A DNA stretch of 64,000 nt, from NCBI GenBank assembly GCA_963768585.1, contig CAVYIF010000009.1, forward strand, positions 62,001 to 126,000. Reading direction: 5' to 3'. Below are positions 8,149 through 17,363 of this stretch, piece by piece. The translations under genes and the position numbers were made by a program. The stretch is from CAVUNY01 sp963768585 (GTDB lineage Bacteria; Chloroflexota; Anaerolineae; Anaerolineales; Anaerolineaceae). The first letter of the stretch is position 1. Every line of letters starts with the position of its first letter. Under the pieces are notes generated by a model. The model did not search any database and was not told the DNA's origin. It saw only the letters and a list, made by a program, of their open reading frames with translations.

Positions 8149-10629
8149 CTAACTCCGGCCTAATAAGGGACTCTGCGTAGGATCGAAAATTCGATAAGCA
8201 AGAAGTTTTATTCGGTCATTCACGAGGAACCACGCCAGCGCATAGCCCCAAACAAACAAAGCCCAACCCCAGCCGAGAGGTGTCATAAACAGCCCATAAA
8301 CCGCGATCAACGTCGCCACGATTTGCGTGCCGAGGACTGCCATCCATAAAATCCGTGCCGGGCGGATGGACCAGAACGGACCGCGCGTGCGCGTCAGGAA
8401 AATTGTCAGATGTCCGGCTACAGACAGCTTCAAATACATGAGCGTCTGGATGTGTCCCTGGTCGAGATGAAAGACGCGCTCGCCAAGATAAAATAAACCA
8501 AAGGCAGCCACAACCCCGATGACACCCAGTACGGTTGAAATTCCCAGAACCAGGTGCATATTCCAGGCTTCGGGCTTGTTCTTGTAATGAACGTTGTCAT
8601 AGGCGATGGATAAAATGGCGCCATCGTTGAGCAACGCCAGCATCACGATCATCACCGCGGTTACCGGGTAAAAGTTAAATATCAGGATTGATAAGGTCAT
8701 GAAAAACAGCACACGCAGTGTTTCGGCGATGCGATAGATGGCGTAGCTGTTCATCCGCTGGAATATTTTCCGGCTCTCCTTGATAGCGTCAATGATCACC
8801 GTTAGGCCGGACGTCAGCAGCACGATGGAGGCCGCAGCACGCGCCGCGTCGGTCGCGTCGGAAACGGCGATGCCACAGTCGGCTTTCTTCAGCGCCGGGG
8901 CGTCGTTTACCCCATCGCCGGTCATGCCAACGATGTGGCTGCGCTGCTGTAAAACATCCACAATGTGGAACTTGTGTTCGGGAAATACCTGGGCGAAACC
9001 GTCCGCTTTCTCGATGGACTCCGCCAGCTGGCCCGTCTCGTGAGCCTTCGTGCTACCAAAAACACTGGCATCCAGGATGTTTGTGCCCAGGCCCAATTTC
9101 TTGGCGGTTTCCCGCGCGATAGCCAATGCATCGCCCGTCACCATCTTGACGTTTATTCCCATCTGTCGGGCCGTCGCGATGGTCGCTTTGGCTTCTTCCC
9201 GGGGTGGGTCGAACAGGGGCAGCACGCCCACAAACTGCCACTGGTCCGCCTGGTCTGCCCGAGCCACGCCCAGTGAACGGAACCCACGCGACGCAAATTC
9301 GTTGACCGCCTGGTCTACGTTGGTTTTTATCTGCTCAGCATTGGCCGATAACGCCAGGATCACCTGCGGCGCGCCTTTGGTTACTTTGAACTCCTTCCCA
9401 TCTTTACCCTTGACGGTGGCCTCGGTGCGCTTATGCACCGGATCAAACGGTTGGAAATGAACCACCTGGTAGTCTTTCAAGGCTTGATCATTTTTCAGAC
9501 CGCCCATCACGGCCTGGTCGATCGTGTCTTTGTCTTCCGCACGTGAGGCCAGTGCGGCCCAGAGGATGACCTGGTCAGCAGGGATACTATTCACGCAAAA
9601 GGGATCACCCAGCGTCAGCTTGTTCTGTGTCAGGGTACCGGTCTTGTCCGAGCACAGCACGTCAACCCCCGCCAATTCCTCGATGGCTGCCAAACGGGTC
9701 ACAATTGCCTCTCTTTTTGCCAGCAGGCGTGCACCGACCGCCATGGTCACAGACAGAACGGTGGGCATCGCCACCGGAATGGCAGCTACGGTCAGCACTA
9801 AAGCAAACTGCAGCGTGGTCAGGATGGGGTCGCCGCGGAAGAGCGCGACACCGATGATTAACACCACCAGCGCCACCGCGAGGATAATCAGATAATTGCC
9901 AATCTTCAACACGGCACGTTGGAAATGGCTGACGGTGTGCGCTTCCTGAACCAGTTGCGTAGTTTTGCCGAAGAAAGTGTTTCCACCGGTAGCATACACC
10001 ATTGCATCGATTTCACCTTTGCGGATAATCGAACCCGAGAACACCGCCTGGCCAGGTTTTCGTTCAACAGGCAATGATTCGCCGGTCAACGCGGACTGAT
10101 CCACCTCCACCGGGTCACCGTCCAACAAACGAGCATCCGCCGGCAAGATGTCTCCCAGACGCACGCGAATAACATCGCCCGGAACCAACTCGCGCGCCGC
10201 CGGAGTGATCCACTTCCCATCCCGTTTCACCCGGGCCTTGATCGCCAGCCTGGCCTTGAGGGCCTCGATAGCGTTGCCTGCCTGGTGTTCTTCCCAGAAA
10301 CCGACCACGGCGTTGGCCAGCAGCAGCAGGAAGATGATTGCAAAGTCCGGCCAATGCCGGGCTATCGCCGAAAGGATCACGGCTGCTTCAATCATCCATG
10401 GGATGGGCCCCCAAAAATAGGTGAGGAATTTCAGGAACGGATTGGTTTTCTCTTCTTGAATCTCGTTAGGCCCATATTGCGTCAAGCGTTTCTGCGCCTC
10501 GGTTTGACTGAGGCCGTCCGGCGATGATCCTAATTTTTTCTCCACTTCTGGCAGGGGAAGAGTTTTTAGATCTTCCTTCGCATTGGGCCTCGTTTCAGGA
10601 ACCTTGGATTGGTTAGAATTATTTTCCAT
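8149..10629 (-). CDS. Plasma-membrane proton-efflux P-type ATPase (P3A)
   Basis: An 826-residue P-type ATPase. Features in order: N-terminal cation-ATPase domain (GLSQTEAQKRLTQYGPNEI, about 39-57), helices M1-M2 with FWGPIPWMIEAA, actuator motif TGES (182-185), M4 with IPVAMPTVLSVTMAVGA (about 284-300), phosphorylation motif DKTGT (Asp328), and the hinge TGDGVNDAPALKKAD, then four to six C-terminal helices. The IPVAMP sequence and short C-terminus match the P3A H+ pumps of archaea, plants and fungi rather than Ca2+ or heavy-metal pumps, and there are no heavy-metal-binding domains. It would pump protons out at the cost of ATP, useful for pH homeostasis while phosphoketolase and acetate kinase make acid. 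An AAGGAAATGCT precedes the start. Confidence 0.9.
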   Translation of the reverse strand: MENNSNQSKVPETRPNAKEDLKTLPLPEVEKKLGSSPDGLSQTEAQKRLTQYGPNEIQEEKTNPFLKFLTYFWGPIPWMIEAAVILSAIARHWPDFAIIFLLLLANAVVGFWEEHQAGNAIEALKARLAIKARVKRDGKWITPAARELVPGDVIRVRLGDILPADARLLDGDPVEVDQSALTGESLPVERKPGQAVFSGSIIRKGEIDAMVYATGGNTFFGKTTQLVQEAHTVSHFQRAVLKIGNYLIILAVALVVLIIGVALFRGDPILTTLQFALVLTVAAIPVAMPTVLSVTMAVGARLLAKREAIVTRLAAIEELAGVDVLCSDKTGTLTQNKLTLGDPFCVNSIPADQVILWAALASRAEDKDTIDQAVMGGLKNDQALKDYQVVHFQPFDPVHKRTEATVKGKDGKEFKVTKGAPQVILALSANAEQIKTNVDQAVNEFASRGFRSLGVARADQADQWQFVGVLPLFDPPREEAKATIATARQMGINVKMVTGDALAIARETAKKLGLGTNILDASVFGSTKAHETGQLAESIEKADGFAQVFPEHKFHIVDVLQQRSHIVGMTGDGVNDAPALKKADCGIAVSDATDAARAAASIVLLTSGLTVIIDAIKESRKIFQRMNSYAIYRIAETLRVLFFMTLSILIFNFYPVTAVMIVMLALLNDGAILSIAYDNVHYKNKPEAWNMHLVLGISTVLGVIGVVAAFGLFYLGERVFHLDQGHIQTLMYLKLSVAGHLTIFLTRTRGPFWSIRPARILWMAVLGTQIVATLIAVYGLFMTPLGWGWALFVWGYALAWFLVNDRIKLLAYRIFDPTQSPLLGRS

Positions 10630-10749
10630 AACAGCATTTCCTTCCTTCGTTAAAACTCAAGTTTCGCAGGGCTCAAGATACCGGTTTTCATGCTCACGAC
10701 TTTTCCATCGTGGCAGTGTATTCCCCCCGGCGTTGTAGCCCAGTTGCAC

Positions 10750-10766
10750 CTGGCTCGAAGAGCCAG
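10750..10766 (-). terminator. Small hairpin downstream of phosphoketolase
   Basis: A 7-bp perfect stem (CTGGCTC/GAGCCAG) with a 3-base loop lies in the 162-base gap between the phosphoketolase stop and the ATPase start. It lacks a U-tract, so it may be an RNA-processing or attenuation structure rather than a terminator. Confidence 0.3.
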
Positions 10767-10791
10767 AGCTTGTTGTGCTGCAAATGTGTAT

Positions 10792-13263
10792 TTATTTGGT
10801 GTCGCTCCATTTCCAGTTGCGAATTTCCGGCAGGTCCTCGCCGTGTTCATCAATGTAATGCGTGTGCTCAATAAGCTTGTCCTGCATCATCTGTTTCAGA
10901 TAAGTTCCCTTGGAACCCAAATCCGGCAGGCGATCGACCACATCCTGTACCAGGTGGAAGCGATCCAGGTCGTTCTGCACGCGCATGTCAAATGCCGTCG
11001 TGATTGTGCCCTCTTCCTTATAGCCCCGAACGTGCAGGTTCTGATTGGTCCGGCGGTACGTCAGCCGGTGAATCAGCGTGGGGTATCCATGAAAGCCAAA
11101 GATAATGTGCTTGTCTTTCGTGAAGAGCGAGTCATAATCTTCCTCGTTCAACCCGTGCGGGTGTTCGCTTGCAGACTGCAGCTTCATCAGATCGACGACA
11201 TTGATCACCCGGATTTTCAGATCGGGCAGATGCTGGCGAAGGATGGAAACGGCGGCCAGGATTTCCAGCGTGGGCGTGTCTCCGCAGCAGGCCATTACCA
11301 CGTCGGGCTCGGCGCCCTGGTCATTGCTGGCCCATTGCCAGATGCCAATTCCTTCCGTGCAGTGCACGACCGCCTCTTCCATGGTCAGCCATTGAGGCAG
11401 GGGGTGCTTTCCCGCAACCACCACATTCACATAGTGCCGGCTGCGCAGGCAGTGGTCGATAACCGATAACAGGCAGTTGGCATCCGGTGGAAGGTAAGCG
11501 CGCACAATATTGGCCTTCTTGTTGATGACGTGGTCCAGGAAACCGGGATCCTGGTGGGTAAAACCATTGTGATCCTGCTGCCAGACATGGGATGCAAGTA
11601 AATAGTTCAACGATGCGATCTCCCTGCGCCAGGGCAGTTCCGACGTGACCTTGAGCCACTTGGCGTGCTGGCTGAACATCGAATCAACGATGCGAACGAA
11701 GGCCTCATAACAATTGAACAGCCCGTGCCGTCCGGTCAGCAGGTATCCTTCCAACCAGCCCTCGCTCTGGTGCTCGCTGAGCATCGAATCCAACACGCGT
11801 CCGTCAGGTGCGAGAAATTCATCATTCTTTTTCGTCCGGGCGTCCCACTGACGATTGGTCGCTTCAAATACCGAGTCCAGCAAATTCGAGACAGTTTCAT
11901 CCGGACCGAAGATGCGGAAATTACGCTGATCCTGATTCAACTTTTCCACGTCTCTCAGGAACTTACCCAGCACCCGTGTATCCTGGGCAACCACGGCGCC
12001 GGGCGAAGGCACTTTCACCGCATGGACTCGGAAGTCTGGCATGCGCAGGTCGTGCAGCAGAATTCCGCCGTTCGCGTGAGGATTGGCGCCCATACGCCGG
12101 TCGCCCTTTGGAGCCAGCTCGGCCAATTCCGGCATAAAGCGACCATTCTCATCGAACAGTTCTTCTGGCTTATAACTTTTCATCCAGCTTTCAAGCTGTT
12201 TGACATGATCGGGATGATCGGCATCCACCAGGATTGGCACCTGGTGCGCCCGGAAGGTGCCCTCAATCTGCAAGCCATCGATCACCTTCGGCCCCGTCCA
12301 ACCCTTGGGAGACTTCAAGACGATTATTGGCCAGCGCGGCCGTGTGGCGTCGTTTTTGTTTCGTGCATTGCTTTGGATTTCTCGAATGCTCTCAATGGCT
12401 TTATCCAAATTGCTGGCCATGAGTTGATGCATCTTGTCAGGCTTATCACCTTCTACAAAGTAAGGCGTCCAGCCGCAGCCCCGCAGAAATTGCTCCAATT
12501 CCTTATGCTCGATGCGAGCCAGGACGGTCGGGTTGCTGATCTTGTAGCCATTGAGGTGCAGGATCGGCAGCACGGCCCCGTCGGTAATGGGGTTGAGAAA
12601 CTTGTTGGACTGCCAGGCGGTCGCCAGGGGGCCAGTTTCTGCCTCACCGTCGCCGATGACGCAGGCGACGATCAGATCGGGATTATCGAAAACGGCTCCG
12701 AAGGCATGGCTGAGCGAGTAGCCCAGTTCGCCGCCCTCATGGATCGACCCCGGCGTTGACGGCGCGACATGGCTGGAAATGCCACCCGGAAACGAAAATT
12801 GTTTGAACAGCTTTTTCAAGCCAGCCTCATCCTGGGTGACGTTTGGATAAACTTCGCTCCATGTGCCTTCGAGGTAAACGTTGCCCACAATCGCCGGACC
12901 GCCGTGACCGGGACCGGCGATGTAGAACATATTCAGGTCATACTTCTTGATAATCCGGTTCAAATGCACGTAGATGAAGTTTTGACCCGGCGTCGTGCCC
13001 CAGTGTCCCACGACCAGCGGCTTCACGTGCGACAGTTTCAGTGGTTTTTTCAGCAACGGATTGTCGTAGAGGTAAATCTGGCCAACCGAGAGGTAGTTCG
13101 CCGCACGCCAATAGGCGTCCATTTTCCTCAAAAGATCTGGTGATAACGGCTTTTTCGATTTCTTTATTTTTTTCATTTTCTCCCATCCCATGGAAATATT
13201 TTTGTGAGCCACATTTTTTATCTTCACACTTTTACTCTTTTTAGAACCTTTTTTTGTTTTCAT
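10792..13263 (-). CDS. xfp: Xylulose-5-phosphate/fructose-6-phosphate phosphoketolase
   Basis: A phosphoketolase that splits xylulose-5-P or fructose-6-P with phosphate to acetyl-phosphate plus glyceraldehyde-3-P or erythrose-4-P, using thiamine diphosphate. Family blocks are clear: KMDAYWRAANYLSVGQIYL, VVGHWGTTPGQNF, GPGHGGPA, STPGSIHEGGELGYSLSHA and the ThDP motif IGDGEAETGPLA. Core length is normal (~790 residues), but a Lys/Ser-rich extension of ~35 residues precedes it. I place the start at the ATG at 13263, which has AAAGGA eight bases upstream. ATGs at 13281 and 13269 are in frame, and one at the GGGAG-preceded MKKIKK would remove the extension. The gene overlaps the end of acetate kinase, implying translational coupling; the product acetyl-P is that enzyme's substrate. 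Confidence 0.95.
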   Translation of the reverse strand: MKTKKGSKKSKSVKIKNVAHKNISMGWEKMKKIKKSKKPLSPDLLRKMDAYWRAANYLSVGQIYLYDNPLLKKPLKLSHVKPLVVGHWGTTPGQNFIYVHLNRIIKKYDLNMFYIAGPGHGGPAIVGNVYLEGTWSEVYPNVTQDEAGLKKLFKQFSFPGGISSHVAPSTPGSIHEGGELGYSLSHAFGAVFDNPDLIVACVIGDGEAETGPLATAWQSNKFLNPITDGAVLPILHLNGYKISNPTVLARIEHKELEQFLRGCGWTPYFVEGDKPDKMHQLMASNLDKAIESIREIQSNARNKNDATRPRWPIIVLKSPKGWTGPKVIDGLQIEGTFRAHQVPILVDADHPDHVKQLESWMKSYKPEELFDENGRFMPELAELAPKGDRRMGANPHANGGILLHDLRMPDFRVHAVKVPSPGAVVAQDTRVLGKFLRDVEKLNQDQRNFRIFGPDETVSNLLDSVFEATNRQWDARTKKNDEFLAPDGRVLDSMLSEHQSEGWLEGYLLTGRHGLFNCYEAFVRIVDSMFSQHAKWLKVTSELPWRREIASLNYLLASHVWQQDHNGFTHQDPGFLDHVINKKANIVRAYLPPDANCLLSVIDHCLRSRHYVNVVVAGKHPLPQWLTMEEAVVHCTEGIGIWQWASNDQGAEPDVVMACCGDTPTLEILAAVSILRQHLPDLKIRVINVVDLMKLQSASEHPHGLNEEDYDSLFTKDKHIIFGFHGYPTLIHRLTYRRTNQNLHVRGYKEEGTITTAFDMRVQNDLDRFHLVQDVVDRLPDLGSKGTYLKQMMQDKLIEHTHYIDEHGEDLPEIRNWKWSDTK

Positions 13264-14473
13264 AGTCATTTTCCTTTCCATTTGCCAACCCTAAAAAGCT
13301 GCAGACCGTTTTTGCAATCATCCATTCCTCGTCCGTCTGTATCACGCGCACAGCGACCCGGCCGGAGTCCGCGGATATCACGGCGGCGTTGGCCAGGTTT
13401 CGTTTTTCTTCGAGTTCGATGCCAAGAAATGCCAGCCCGTCGCAGACCCGCGCCCGGACTGCGGGTGCGTTCTCCCCAATGCCGCCCGCAAACACCAGTG
13501 TGTCCAATCCGCCCAGCGCGGCGGCGTAGGCGCCGATCCATTTTTTTACCTGGTAGCAAAACAGGGCAACTGCCTCGGCGGCCCGCACATCTGAAGGCTC
13601 GCGCTCGAGTAAGTCCTGCATATCGGAACTGGTTTCAGAAATGCCGAGCAGCCCGGATTGGAAATTAACCATTTCATTGAATTTTTTTGGCGTGATATTT
13701 TCGGTTCGCGCCAGGTACCAGACCAGGCCGGGATCGAGATCGCCGGAGCGGGTGCTCATCGGCACGCCTCCGGTCGGCGTGAGGCCCATGCTGGTATCCA
13801 CCGATTTGCCCTGATTGACCGCAGCCAGGCTTGCACCGCTGCCGAGGTGGGCGAGAATAATTCGACCTTGCGCCGCTTGTGTTCCAGCCAGGCGCGCCAG
13901 TTCCTCCATCAGAAACGCATACGACAATCCGTGAAACCCGTAGCGGCGCACACCCAGCGCCTCAAACCGGCGCGGGATCGGCACCTGCTGTGCTACGCGC
14001 GGCAGGTCGTGGTGAAAAGCCGTGTCGAAACACGCCACTTGCACCAGATCTGGAAATCGACGATGAAAGGCTTCAGTCAGCAGGATCTCTTCTGGCAGAT
14101 GTTCGGGATCGAAAGGCTGAAGCTGGTGCAACTCTGCGACCATTTCCGTGGTAATTCGCTGCGGTTCGCTGTACTTCGGTCCCCCATGCACCACGCGATG
14201 CCCCACCGCGGTCAACTCCCCACGCCGGATGCGTTCCTCAATCCAATCCATAAGAATGCCAACAGCCGCCGTGTGGTTCGCCGCAGTCACTGAGCGAGTG
14301 AAGCTGTCGCCCTTGTTCAAGCTTTTCACCACAAACGTGGCGTCCGGAAGTCCAATCCGCTCGATACTGCCCGCCAGAGTCCGTCGCAGTGCAGTGCCGG
14401 CATCAAACAAGGCAAACTTGATGCTCGACGATCCGCCATTAACCGTCAGGACGCGTGGATTAGCTGGTTTCAT
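13241..14473 (-). CDS. ackA: Acetate kinase
   Basis: About 410 residues; converts acetyl-phosphate and ADP to acetate and ATP. The N-terminal motif VLTVNGGSSSIKFALFD, the catalytic region CFDTAFHHDLP, RRYGFHGLSY, ILAHLGSGAS, DTSMGLTPTGGVPMSTRSGDLDPG and the C-terminal FAGGIGENAPAVR match the ASKHA acetokinase family. The ATG at 14473 is preferred because AAGGAG lies six bases upstream; the earlier GTG at 14488 overlaps that ribosome site. It is 20 bases downstream of the debranching enzyme gene and overlaps the phosphoketolase gene. The pair gives one ATP per phosphoketolase cleavage. Confidence 0.96.
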   Translation of the reverse strand: MKPANPRVLTVNGGSSSIKFALFDAGTALRRTLAGSIERIGLPDATFVVKSLNKGDSFTRSVTAANHTAAVGILMDWIEERIRRGELTAVGHRVVHGGPKYSEPQRITTEMVAELHQLQPFDPEHLPEEILLTEAFHRRFPDLVQVACFDTAFHHDLPRVAQQVPIPRRFEALGVRRYGFHGLSYAFLMEELARLAGTQAAQGRIILAHLGSGASLAAVNQGKSVDTSMGLTPTGGVPMSTRSGDLDPGLVWYLARTENITPKKFNEMVNFQSGLLGISETSSDMQDLLEREPSDVRAAEAVALFCYQVKKWIGAYAAALGGLDTLVFAGGIGENAPAVRARVCDGLAFLGIELEEKRNLANAAVISADSGRVAVRVIQTDEEWMIAKTVCSFLGLANGKENDYENKKRF

Positions 14474-14507
14474 GGATGACTCCTTCACCTGACCGGAATT
14501 ACTCTTT

Positions 14508-16706
14508 TCATTTATCCTTCTTCAATTCTGCCTGCTGCTGTTGACGGTTTGTTCCTCGAGCCAGAAGTATGACGCCAGATCGGGGTCTCAGCCGGTAAGT
14601 TTTTTGATCTTCCCAAAGTGGTTCCTCGCCCGCAGCAAACAAATCTTGTGGCGCTTCGCGAGAGGTGTCAACTGCCAGATACCAATGAATCTCCGGCAAT
14701 AAAGGTGGCAAAGCGAAATCGACCGCATCGACACCGGCATTGAGCATCAGGTAAAGTGCGCGCTGCTCATCTTCATGGATCAGACAGGCAAACCGTTTTT
14801 CTTGCGGGTCGGCCCAGTGGGGCGATCCGCCTTGCGAGCCAAACCATTGGATCTCGGCGTCCGTGTAAAATTGCTCCTTACTCAGAATTGGATGGGCACG
14901 ACGAAAGGCGATCATGCCACGGGTGAAGCGGAAGATTTCACCGTGCTTTTCCAGACAGTTCCAATCGAGCCAGCTTGTTTCGTTGTCCTGGCAGTAGGCG
15001 TTATTGTTGCCGCCTTGCGTGCGCCGAAATTCGTCCCCTCCGAGCAGCATCGGCACGCCGCGCGAGATGAATAGAGTCAGCAGGAAGTTCTTGATCTGGC
15101 CTTTCCGCAAAGTCTCGATCTCACCATCCGTTGTTTCGCCTTCAGTGCCGTAGTTCTCGCTGAAGTTGGCTTCAGCACCGTCATGGTTATTTTCTCCGTT
15201 GGCTTCATTGTGTTTGTAGCGGTAACTCACCAGATCGTTCAGCGTGAAGCCATCATGGCAGGTGACAAAGTTGATGCTGCACTCGGGACCTTTGCCGGAA
15301 TCGGTATAAATGTCGGCGCTGCCGCAGATGCGGCTGGCAAACAATCCGAGCATGCCATCATCGCCGCGCCAGAAACGCCGGACGTCATCTCGGTACTTAC
15401 CGTTCCACTCCGCCCAGCGACGTTCGGAGAAGCTTCCGACCTCATACGCTCCGGCGGCGTCCCATGCCTCGGCAATGATCCTCACATCCCTTAAGATTGG
15501 GTCCTCGGCGATCCCTTCGAGAAGCGGGGGATTGGGCAGCAAATCGCCGGAACGGCCCCGGCCGAGTACCGCGGCCAGGTCAAAACGAAATCCATCGACA
15601 TGCATCTCCACTACCCAATAGCGCAATGCATCCAGGATATGATTGCGCACCACAGGATGGTTGGCATTGATGGTGTTGCCGGTGCCCGTGAAGTCCTTAT
15701 ATAAACGTTTATTGTCTTCCAGCATATAGAAGATCGTGTTATCAATTCCACGGAAACAGAGTGTGGGCCCCAGCTGGTTTCCCTCGGCTGTGTGGTTGAA
15801 GACCACATCCAGGATGACCTCGATGCCCGCACCATGGAAAGCCTGGACCATTTCCTTGAATTCCAGCTTCTGCTGGCCTACACCTCCCGAACTGCTGTAG
15901 GAAGCTTTCGGCGCAAAGAAAGCTACGGGATCGTAGCCCCAATAATTCCCAAGTATCTGGCCTGTTTGCGGATTAACCCCTTTTACCTGGTGTTGATTGA
16001 ATTCCTGCACGGGCATCAGTTCCACGGCCGTCACCCCCAATTCTTTGAAATAGGGGATCTTTTCCATTAGTCCGCGGTACGTACCGGGATGCGCCACAGC
16101 GGAGCTGGGATGGATGGTAAAGCCACGTACGTGTGTTTCATAAATGACCGTCTTCGACCAGGGATGCCTGGGCAGACGATCCTCATGCCAATGAAAATGC
16201 TCTTGAGTGAATACGCATTTTGGCATGGCGCCGGCGTCATCAATCTTCGAACAAACCAGGTCTCGCACTGGCGATGACAGGTCATATCCCCGCGCAGGAT
16301 CAAAATCCCAGTCAGGCAACGATGAGATCGCTGTCGCATACGGATCCAGGAGCAGCTTGTTGAAATTGAAACGATGTCCTTCCTCGGGTTGGTATGGACC
16401 ATCCACCCGGTAGGCATACAGTTGTCCGGGACGAATTCCCTTAATCCAGATGTGCCATACGTCACCCGTTCGATTGCGCAATGGATCCAGATCAATAATC
16501 CTGGCGGCCGTGGCATCTTCGGGATGATTGAATAACGCCAACTGAACGCGGCTGGCGTATCGGCTGAAAAAAGCGAAATTCACCCCTCCTCCCGTTTCCC
16601 GAGTTCCCATAGGTAGCGGAGAGCCCGCCCGAATATCAGTGCGCTCGGAGGTCTCTGAGATATAATCGTGCAGCTCGCGATGGGGCGTTTTCATCATCGC
16701 TGCCAT
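14508..16706 (-). CDS. glgX: Glycogen debranching enzyme GlgX (GH13 isoamylase type)
   Basis: A 732-residue GH13 debranching enzyme that hydrolyses alpha-1,6 branches of glycogen or limit dextrin. An N-terminal CBM48-like sandwich (about 25-125, SPLPMGTRETGGGVNFAFFS) precedes the TIM barrel. Catalytic motifs are visible: DVVFNHTAEG (region I), DGFRFDLAAVLGR with the nucleophile Asp (region II), IIAEAWDAAG with the acid/base Glu (region III) and VTCHDGFTLNDL (region IV). The C-terminal domain is short. Start choice is open: ATGs at 16706, 16697 and 16694 are possible. The later ones overlap the stop of the small upstream frame (TGATG), suggesting coupling. It heads the glgX-ackA-xfp unit, feeding glycogen-derived hexose to phosphoketolase. 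Confidence 0.93.
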   Translation of the reverse strand: MAAMMKTPHRELHDYISETSERTDIRAGSPLPMGTRETGGGVNFAFFSRYASRVQLALFNHPEDATAARIIDLDPLRNRTGDVWHIWIKGIRPGQLYAYRVDGPYQPEEGHRFNFNKLLLDPYATAISSLPDWDFDPARGYDLSSPVRDLVCSKIDDAGAMPKCVFTQEHFHWHEDRLPRHPWSKTVIYETHVRGFTIHPSSAVAHPGTYRGLMEKIPYFKELGVTAVELMPVQEFNQHQVKGVNPQTGQILGNYWGYDPVAFFAPKASYSSSGGVGQQKLEFKEMVQAFHGAGIEVILDVVFNHTAEGNQLGPTLCFRGIDNTIFYMLEDNKRLYKDFTGTGNTINANHPVVRNHILDALRYWVVEMHVDGFRFDLAAVLGRGRSGDLLPNPPLLEGIAEDPILRDVRIIAEAWDAAGAYEVGSFSERRWAEWNGKYRDDVRRFWRGDDGMLGLFASRICGSADIYTDSGKGPECSINFVTCHDGFTLNDLVSYRYKHNEANGENNHDGAEANFSENYGTEGETTDGEIETLRKGQIKNFLLTLFISRGVPMLLGGDEFRRTQGGNNNAYCQDNETSWLDWNCLEKHGEIFRFTRGMIAFRRAHPILSKEQFYTDAEIQWFGSQGGSPHWADPQEKRFACLIHEDEQRALYLMLNAGVDAVDFALPPLLPEIHWYLAVDTSREAPQDLFAAGEEPLWEDQKTYRLRPRSGVILLARGTNRQQQQAELKKDK

Positions 16707-16909
16707 AGGATTTGAGTAGCCTTCAAAGCAAATTTAACCCCGTCATGCTGCGGTATGACCCGCGCTGTATAGCCCGTGGCTGGGCATGTCGCAGGCACCC
16801 GGGCGCGGTAGGTATAAGGGTTTTCAGCCGCCAACTGCTGAGCGCTCTTCATCTCCTGACGCTCCAACTTGCCTTCCCATGAAGACGACTTGCACCAGTT
16901 TTTACGCAT
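16694..16909 (-). CDS. Small ORF resembling the C-terminal tail of alpha-glucan phosphorylases
   Basis: A 71-codon frame with AAGGAGATTCT just before the ATG. Its end, YTARVIPQHDGV followed by ILWQR, resembles from memory the extreme C-terminus of the alpha-glucan family phosphorylases often found near glgX; this resemblance is a judgement, not a search result. The stop overlaps the glgX start. It may be a leftover of a deleted phosphorylase gene, or a small protein translated ahead of GlgX. The N-terminal 20 residues (KNWCKSSSWEGKLER) match nothing I know. The good ribosome site argues that it is at least translated. Confidence 0.45.
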   Translation of the reverse strand: MRKNWCKSSSWEGKLERQEMKSAQQLAAENPYTYRARVPATCPATGYTARVIPQHDGVKFALKATQILWQR

Positions 16910-17040
16910 AGAATCTCCTTTAAATCTGGCTCGGAAGGATCCCCGGCTGCTGCGTGGGAACCGCCAAAGTATCGCTAGATGATCGTCTGTGCTTCTTCAA
17001 GGATGCGCTGTAAATGATCTGCTCCAACCAAAGCCTCAAT

Positions 17041-17125
17041 TTTCAGGTTATCACTGGATGATCCGAAAGTCCTTAACTTAAGTGATCTTTTTGGATGATT
17101 ACCACCCTTTTCCGGATGAAATGAC
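17041..17125 (-). promoter_or_regulatory. Duplicated promoter/operator element, copy 2
   Basis: The second copy of the element at 7158-7243. On the minus strand it reads TTAAGG, 17 bases, TGATAA, with a palindromic ACTTAAGT just upstream, inside the spacer of the imperfect AAAGATC/GGACTTT inverted repeat. It ends 132 bases before the small ORF and about 335 bases before glgX, so it probably drives the glycogen-phosphoketolase-ATPase-PPK2 unit. The flanks show only a short further resemblance to copy 1. Confidence 0.6.
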
Positions 17126-17363
17126 TCGTGCTGGCTGCTTAGCTTGTTCGCAGATTATGATTGCTTGACCCGAATGGATCACGCCATATTTTGGGTATAT
17201 TCAGGTCGCAGCAATGCCAGGATTGAAAAAGATCGGTAAAGATAACAGAAAGCAACCGATTTTTTTCATCCCAAATCGTCGTTCGATGAGTTTAATAAGC
17301 TGTCATCTCGCCTGGCAGCCATTCATTTTTTTTCGAGCGCTGGTGAAGATTAACGAAAATTGC

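Noticed and set aside
10650..10871. 73-codon minus-strand frame between ATPase and phosphoketolase
   Set aside because: Overlaps the phosphoketolase end and lacks homology.
10690..11469. Open frame of 259 codons on the + strand opposite phosphoketolase
   Set aside because: Antisense shadow; composition follows the real gene.
11665..12759. Long open frame (364 codons) on the + strand opposite phosphoketolase
   Set aside because: It mirrors the codon pattern of a well-conserved gene on the other strand and resembles no family.
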